64,000 nucleotides of DNA from Streptomyces hygroscopicus (GTDB lineage Bacteria > Actinomycetota > Actinomycetes > Streptomycetales > Streptomycetaceae). Both the position numbers and the translations under genes were made by a program. The first letter of the stretch is position 1. The number at the start of each line of letters is the position of its first letter. The DNA lies in assembly GCA_002021875.1 (NCBI GenBank), contig CP018627.1:4836001-4900000 (forward strand). Reading direction: 5' to 3'. The notes below the pieces were generated by a model, which worked only from the letters and a program-made list of their open reading frames with translations, had not been told where the DNA came from and searched no databases. Of the stretch, positions 59,955-64,000 are shown in pieces.

Positions 59955-60632
59955 GTGCGCATACTGGTGGTGGAAGACGACGCCCGGCTCCGCGAACTGC
60001 TCACCGAGGGCCTGGAGCAGGAGGGTTTCACCATCGAGACGGCGGCGGACGGGCCCAGCGGCCTGGCGCTCGCCCGCTCCGGCGGATACGCGGCGATCGT
60101 GCTGGATGTGATGCTCCCCGGGTGCTCCGGCTATCAACTGTGCTCGCGGCTGCGCGAGAAGGGCGACTGGACGCCGATCCTGATGCTCACCGCCAAGGAC
60201 GGCGAGTACGACGAGGCCGATGGGCTCGACGTGGGCGCGGACGACTATCTGACCAAGCCGTTCTCCTTCGTCGTCCTGATCGCACGGGTACGGGCCCTGG
60301 TGCGGCGCGGCGGGCTGGACCGGCCCGACGTGCTGGAGCTGGGCGATCTGCGACTGGAGCCCGCGGCGTTGGCCTGTGCGCGGGGGAAGGAGGAGGTCAC
60401 GCTCACGGCCAAGGAGTTCGCCGTGCTGGAGTACCTCGCCCGGCGCGCGGGCCAGGTGGTCTCCAAGTCCGAGATCGTGCAGAGCGTGTGGGACACCGCG
60501 TACGACGGCGGGGCCAATCTGGTCGAGGTCTACATCCGGAGCCTGCGCCGGAAGATCGACGTGCCGTACGGACGGCAGTCGATCCGCACGATACGGGGCG
60601 CGGGCTATCTGCTGGCCCGCGACGGAGGGTGA
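59955..60632 (+). CDS. OmpR/PhoB-family response regulator
   Basis: 225 aa, GTG start. Receiver: MRILVVEDDARLRELL, phospho-Asp in IVLDVMLPGCSGY, LTAKDG, TKPFSF. DNA-binding winged helix: VTLTAKEFAVLEYLARRAGQVVSKSEIVQSVW, NLVEVYIRSLRRKID, TIRGAGYLLA. Pairs with the kinase gene four bases downstream. Signal unknown. Close in organisation to the regulator at 32 kb, suggesting paralogous systems. Confidence 0.93.
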   Translation: MRILVVEDDARLRELLTEGLEQEGFTIETAADGPSGLALARSGGYAAIVLDVMLPGCSGYQLCSRLREKGDWTPILMLTAKDGEYDEADGLDVGADDYLTKPFSFVVLIARVRALVRRGGLDRPDVLELGDLRLEPAALACARGKEEVTLTAKEFAVLEYLARRAGQVVSKSEIVQSVWDTAYDGGANLVEVYIRSLRRKIDVPYGRQSIRTIRGAGYLLARDGG

Positions 60633-60636
60633 GACG

Positions 60637-62118
60637 GTGGGGCACATCAGCGCGGGCGCGGGCCGCACGGCGCACACGGGGCACATCGCGGACGCCGGAC
60701 AGGACAGCGGACAGGACGTCGGGCCGGACGTCCGGCAGGACATCGGGCACACGGCCGACGGTGAGTACCCAGGGGACACGGGACGTCGCCGCCCGCGTCT
60801 GACGTCCGGGTTGACCGTGCGCGCCAAGGCCGTGCTGGCGGCAGCCGGAACCGTGGCCTTCGCGATCGGGCTGTGCATGCTGGCCCTGGTGCTGGCCCTG
60901 CAGCACAACCTCCGCGCCAGCGCCGACGCGGACGCCAGGAACGCCGCCGTGGCGATCAAGGGTCAGTTGGCGCAGGCCCGCCCCGCGCCGCAGCGGGCGT
61001 TCATCGTCGCCCCCGGCCAGGTGACGATCAAGGACGTCTCCGGCCGGACGGTCACCCCCACCATGCCGACGGAGACCGGCTCGCGGCAGGCAGAGGCCAC
61101 CCCGCAGGACTCGGCCGGTTCCACGATGCTTCCGGCCGAGCCCGTCGAGCCCATCCAGGCCGGGCAGCCGTACAGCGTGCAGGTGAGCCCCTCGACCACC
61201 GCCGTCGACAACGCCACCGGTCTGCTGCTGCGCCAGGCCGCCCCCGCGGCCGCCGGTCTGGTGCTGTTCGTGGCGGGGCTCACCTGGCTGCTCGTGGGGC
61301 GCGCCCTGCGCCCGGTCGCCGCGATGCGGCAGGAGTTCACCGAGATCACCGAGCGCGATCTGCATCGCCGGGTGCCGGTGCCCCGGGCGCGGGACGAGAT
61401 CCACCGGCTGGCCCGGACCATGAACGCCACGCTGGACCGGCTGCACCGGGCCATGACCCGGCAGCGGCAGTTCGTGGCCGACGCCTCGCATGAGCTGCGC
61501 AGCCCCATCGCGGCCGTGCGCGCCCAGCTCGAACTGGTCCTGGCCCGCCCGTCGCGTACCGACTGGCCGGCCGCCGTACACAAGGCGCTGCGGGACACCG
61601 ACCGGCTGCAGGCCGTCGCCTCCGATCTGCTGCTGCTCGCCCGGCTGGACGCGCAGGAGGCGCCGCGCACCGCGGCGGTGGATCTTGGCGCGCTGGCGGC
61701 CGAGGAGGTACGGCGCCACCCGGGCGCGCTCACGTTGGCCGGGGAGCAGGAGCGGGCGGCCGTCGTGACCGGCAGCCGGGTGCAGCTTTCCCGGCTGCTC
61801 ACCAACCTCGCCGACAACGCCCGCCGGCACACCCGTACCACCGTCTCGATCACCGTGGCGGTCCGCGATGGCCAGGTCGAACTGGCCGTGGACGACGACG
61901 GTCCGGGCATCCCCGAAGCCGACCGCGAGCGCGTGTTCGAGCGGTTCACCCGGCTGGATGATGCCCGGGCCCGCCAGGACGGCGGCACCGGTCTCGGGCT
62001 CGCCATCGCCAATGACATCGCTCACGCCCACGGTGGCACCCTTACGGTGCTCACCAGCCCGCGGGGCGGGGCTCGCCTGCTGTTGTGTCTGCCGCGAACG
62101 GACGTCGCCCGACCCTGA
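60637..62118 (+). CDS. Two-component sensor histidine kinase
   Basis: 493 aa, GTG start with GGAGGG seven bases upstream. The first ~60 residues are an unusual hydrophilic, Asp/Gly/Gln-repetitive cytoplasmic leader (GQDSGQDVGPDVRQDIGH). TM1 ~70-95, extracytoplasmic ~110 residues, TM2 (AAPAAAGLVLFVAGLTWLLV), HAMP (RPVAAMRQEF). H box RQFVADASHELRSPIAAVRAQLELV; N box LLTNLADNARRHT; G1 VDDDGPGIP; G2 GGTGLGLAIANDIAHAH. Longer open frame to 60376 lies inside the regulator and is rejected. Confidence 0.93.
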   Translation: MGHISAGAGRTAHTGHIADAGQDSGQDVGPDVRQDIGHTADGEYPGDTGRRRPRLTSGLTVRAKAVLAAAGTVAFAIGLCMLALVLALQHNLRASADADARNAAVAIKGQLAQARPAPQRAFIVAPGQVTIKDVSGRTVTPTMPTETGSRQAEATPQDSAGSTMLPAEPVEPIQAGQPYSVQVSPSTTAVDNATGLLLRQAAPAAAGLVLFVAGLTWLLVGRALRPVAAMRQEFTEITERDLHRRVPVPRARDEIHRLARTMNATLDRLHRAMTRQRQFVADASHELRSPIAAVRAQLELVLARPSRTDWPAAVHKALRDTDRLQAVASDLLLLARLDAQEAPRTAAVDLGALAAEEVRRHPGALTLAGEQERAAVVTGSRVQLSRLLTNLADNARRHTRTTVSITVAVRDGQVELAVDDDGPGIPEADRERVFERFTRLDDARARQDGGTGLGLAIANDIAHAHGGTLTVLTSPRGGARLLLCLPRTDVARP

Positions 62119-62220
62119 CCCCGGTGCGGACGCGCCGTCTCACTCGTGAGAGTTTGGCAACTACCGGACCAGACTGATCAGTTGGTCAGTAGTATCTGCC
62201 CTTTCCTGGCCGTGTCCCAG

Positions 62221-63633
62221 ATGGAGGTGTCAAAGGTGCTGTCGGGGACGGAGGCCGTCGTCGTGGCCGCGTCCGCGGTGCTGGTACTGGTGCTGTCGCT
62301 GTGCCTCACCTGGGTGGTCAGACTCCGTCGCGCGCTTGCTGACGCGCGTACGGCGACCGAGCGAGAACGAGCCGTTTCCGAACGGGAACGAGCCAATACC
62401 GCGCACGAGCGCGCGCTGGCGGCCGAGCGCGGCGAAGAGGTCGCCCGGCTGGCCGCCGTACAGACCGACCTGGACGAGGCGGCGCGCCGGGAGCGGCGGC
62501 TGCGCGACTCCGTCCAGGCGTCGTTCGAATCCGTGGCCCGCAATATGCACGCCATGTCGATGGTGCAGCAGCAGGTCCTCGACGGCCTCGAGCAGCATGT
62601 CGAGGACGCGCGGCTGATGGGCGAGGTGATGAAGGCGGACCACGCCGCCGCCCAGATGACCCGCAAGGCCCAGACGCTGCTGGTGATGTGCGGGATCTGG
62701 CCGGCCCGGCGGGAGACCAGGCCGGTGTCGCTCTTCGACTGTGTGCGCGGCGCGCAGTCGCGCATCGTGGAATTCGGCCGGGTGGACGTCCACGGCGGCC
62801 AGGCCCTGTACGCGGTGGCACCCGCCGTGGAGGGCCTGATGCACGCGGTGGCCGAACTCCTGGAGAACGCCACGGTCTTCTCCCCCTCCCGCACCCAGGT
62901 CGCGGTCGCCGTCCGGGAGGTCGCGGCGGGCGCGGTCATCGAGATCGACGACGCGGGGCTCGGCATGCCGCCGGACGTGCTGGAAAAGGCCATGGGCCAA
63001 CTGCGGGACGGTCTCGACCTGGCCCAGCTCGGCGCCGTGCCGCGGCTGGGGCTCGCCTGTGTCGGGCGCTGGTCGCGGGAGCTGGGCTTCGGGGTGGAGC
63101 TGTCCACGGCGTCGGCGTACGGCGGTACCCGGGTGGTGGTCTTCGTACCGCACCGGCTGCTGACCGAGCCGGCGAGCACGGTCCGGGCGGCGGACCACAA
63201 GCCGGTGGTCGTGGAGCCCGTGACCGTCGGCATGGTGAGCCACGACGCGGGCGGCACCGGCCTCGGCCCGGCCGCCGCGGACCCGGCCGGGAGCGGCTCG
63301 CTGGGCGGCCTGTCCGCGGACGACACCCCCGACGCGCCCGAGGCCCCCTCGCCGCTCGGCACCGGACTGCCCCGGCGCCGCAACCGCCGCCGCCCGGCCT
63401 CCGGAACCGCCCTGGCCGACACCGCCGACACGGCCACCGCCTCCGGCGCCCCGGCCCGCGCCGCGCCCACCCCCCGGGCCGGCGCCTGGACGCCCGAGGC
63501 CGCCCGCGCCTCCATCACCAGCGTCGTCTCCGGCACCCGCCGCGGACGAGTGGAAGCGGAGGCGGAGGACAGGGCCGTACCACTGACGGAAGAAAAGAGT
63601 CCGGACCGAGAAGACCGAGAAGGAGGCTGGTAG
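62221..63633 (+). CDS. Conservon ATPase/kinase-like protein CvnA
   Basis: 470 aa from ATG 62221; a GTG at 62236 with GGAGG eight bases upstream is an equally good start, and the frame is open to 62146. One N-terminal membrane segment (TEAVVVAASAVLVLVLSLCLTWVV), a coiled coil (RTATERERAVSERERANTAHERALAAERGEEVARL), a DHp-like region without a classic H box (MVQQQVLDGLEQHVEDARLMGEVMKADHAAAQMTRKAQTLLVM), then a HATPase_c domain (AVAELLENATVFSP, IEIDDAGLGMPP). The C-terminal ~140 residues are disordered Pro/Ala-rich. This matches the Streptomyces conservon sensor-like first protein. Confidence 0.9.
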   Translation: MEVSKVLSGTEAVVVAASAVLVLVLSLCLTWVVRLRRALADARTATERERAVSERERANTAHERALAAERGEEVARLAAVQTDLDEAARRERRLRDSVQASFESVARNMHAMSMVQQQVLDGLEQHVEDARLMGEVMKADHAAAQMTRKAQTLLVMCGIWPARRETRPVSLFDCVRGAQSRIVEFGRVDVHGGQALYAVAPAVEGLMHAVAELLENATVFSPSRTQVAVAVREVAAGAVIEIDDAGLGMPPDVLEKAMGQLRDGLDLAQLGAVPRLGLACVGRWSRELGFGVELSTASAYGGTRVVVFVPHRLLTEPASTVRAADHKPVVVEPVTVGMVSHDAGGTGLGPAAADPAGSGSLGGLSADDTPDAPEAPSPLGTGLPRRRNRRRPASGTALADTADTATASGAPARAAPTPRAGAWTPEAARASITSVVSGTRRGRVEAEAEDRAVPLTEEKSPDREDREGGW

Positions 63634-64000
63634 TGGCCGGAACCATATCCAAATTGCCCGATGTTGGATGGATGCTGCGTCCGCTGACAGGGATCCCCGG
63701 GGTGCGGCATGCCGTCGTCGTCTCGGAGGACGGTCTGCGCATGGGCCACGACTCCGCCGAGGGCCTGTCCGGCGAGGTGTCCCGGCTCGGCGTGGACGAG
63801 GCCGAGTCGCTGGCCGCCGCCTGTGCCGCGCTGACGGTGACCAGCCAGTCCACCGTGTCGCTGCTGTTCGGCGAGGAGGCGGGGGTGCGGCAGCTGATGA
63901 TCGAATCCGACAGCGGGTTCGTGCTGTTCACCTCGGCCGGTCAGGGCGCCTCGCTGGGGGTGGCCACCGACACCGAGACGGATGTCGGCCTGGTGGCCCA
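63633..64000 (+). CDS. Conservon roadblock/LC7 protein CvnB, 5' part
   Basis: Starts at GTG 63633, overlapping the cvnA stop by one base, and is open to the right edge. The translation begins VAGTISKLPDVGWMLRPLTG and continues IPGVRHAVVVSEDGLRMGH, LAAACAALTVTSQSTVSLLFG and VRQLMIESDSGFVLFTSAG, a roadblock/LC7 fold as in MglB-like regulators of small GTPases. CvnC (DUF742) and CvnD (GTPase) are expected just beyond the window. Proteins of this system are thought to form a heterotrimeric-like GTPase complex at the membrane. Confidence 0.93.
   Translation, partial: MAGTISKLPDVGWMLRPLTGIPGVRHAVVVSEDGLRMGHDSAEGLSGEVSRLGVDEAESLAAACAALTVTSQSTVSLLFGEEAGVRQLMIESDSGFVLFTSAGQGASLGVATDTETDVGLVA

Overview
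The window is actinobacterial and almost certainly from a Streptomyces chromosome. The DNA is strongly GC-rich, with nearly every third codon position G or C. It carries an HrdA-type sigma factor next to dnaG, a gene starting MDYCSPCRR (the SCO2400 family), many Tat- or Sec-exported hydrolases, a single rare TTA codon, and the first two genes of a conservon (CvnA/CvnB) at the right edge. From memory of S. coelicolor, the left part resembles the SCO2400-SCO2407 neighbourhood and 39-51 kb resembles SCO2465-SCO2473. No database was consulted.

Layout. 0-3 kb: the end of a monosaccharide ABC importer (ATPase tail and permease) plus an exported aldose 1-epimerase. 3-15.5 kb: mostly exported hydrolytic proteins. 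These are a pyroglutamyl-peptidase-like protein whose expected catalytic Cys is Ser, a divergent pair of secreted phosphoesterase-type proteins (EEP-jacalin and Tat-PHP) sharing a PHO-box-like site, a PL1 pectate lyase, an intradiol dioxygenase, a GH51 arabinofuranosidase and a GH30 glycosidase. A long imperfect inverted duplication lies at 12.74-13.20 kb. 15.4-25.2 kb: housekeeping and regulatory genes (MDR oxidoreductase/MarR divergon, SCO2400-like protein, IclR plus SMP-30, OsmC, thioredoxin plus histidine phosphatase, FG-GAP lipoprotein, Vat-like acetyltransferase, GNAT). 25.2-34.3 kb: PL7 alginate lyase, tyrosine-phosphatase-like protein, VOC protein, GH110-NPCBM galactosidase, a two-component system and a lower-GC GT39-like membrane protein. 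34.3-34.9 kb: gene debris, including a possible IS256 remnant. 34.9-38.6 kb: an ABC/GntR operon and three tRNA genes.

38.8-51.1 kb is a conserved core: xylulokinase, hrdA, dnaG, FAD reductase, dgt, sirohydrochlorin chelatase and nasA nitrate reductase. 51-59.8 kb holds an adenine/adenosine deaminase, Uma2, a SanA-like protein, CutA, cupin, a TIGR04222 protein, a large parallel beta-helix/FN3 secreted protein and a maltokinase-cap protein. 59.9-64 kb holds a second OmpR-type two-component system and the start of the conservon.

How it works together. The left half reads as a saprophyte's toolkit for plant or algal polysaccharides: PL1, PL7, GH51, GH30, GH110, sugar import, mutarotation and xylulokinase. 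A LacI-type AAGCGCTT operator lies inside the pectate lyase promoter, and a PHO-box-like site lies beside the exported phosphoesterases. A second theme is an unusual density of short tandem repeats. They occur between genes (22, 27, 13, 7, 24/25, 12 and 11 bp units) and, keeping the reading frame, inside conserved proteins (cbiX, dnaG, nasA, xylB, the TIGR04222 protein). No rRNA, CRISPR array or intact transposon was seen.
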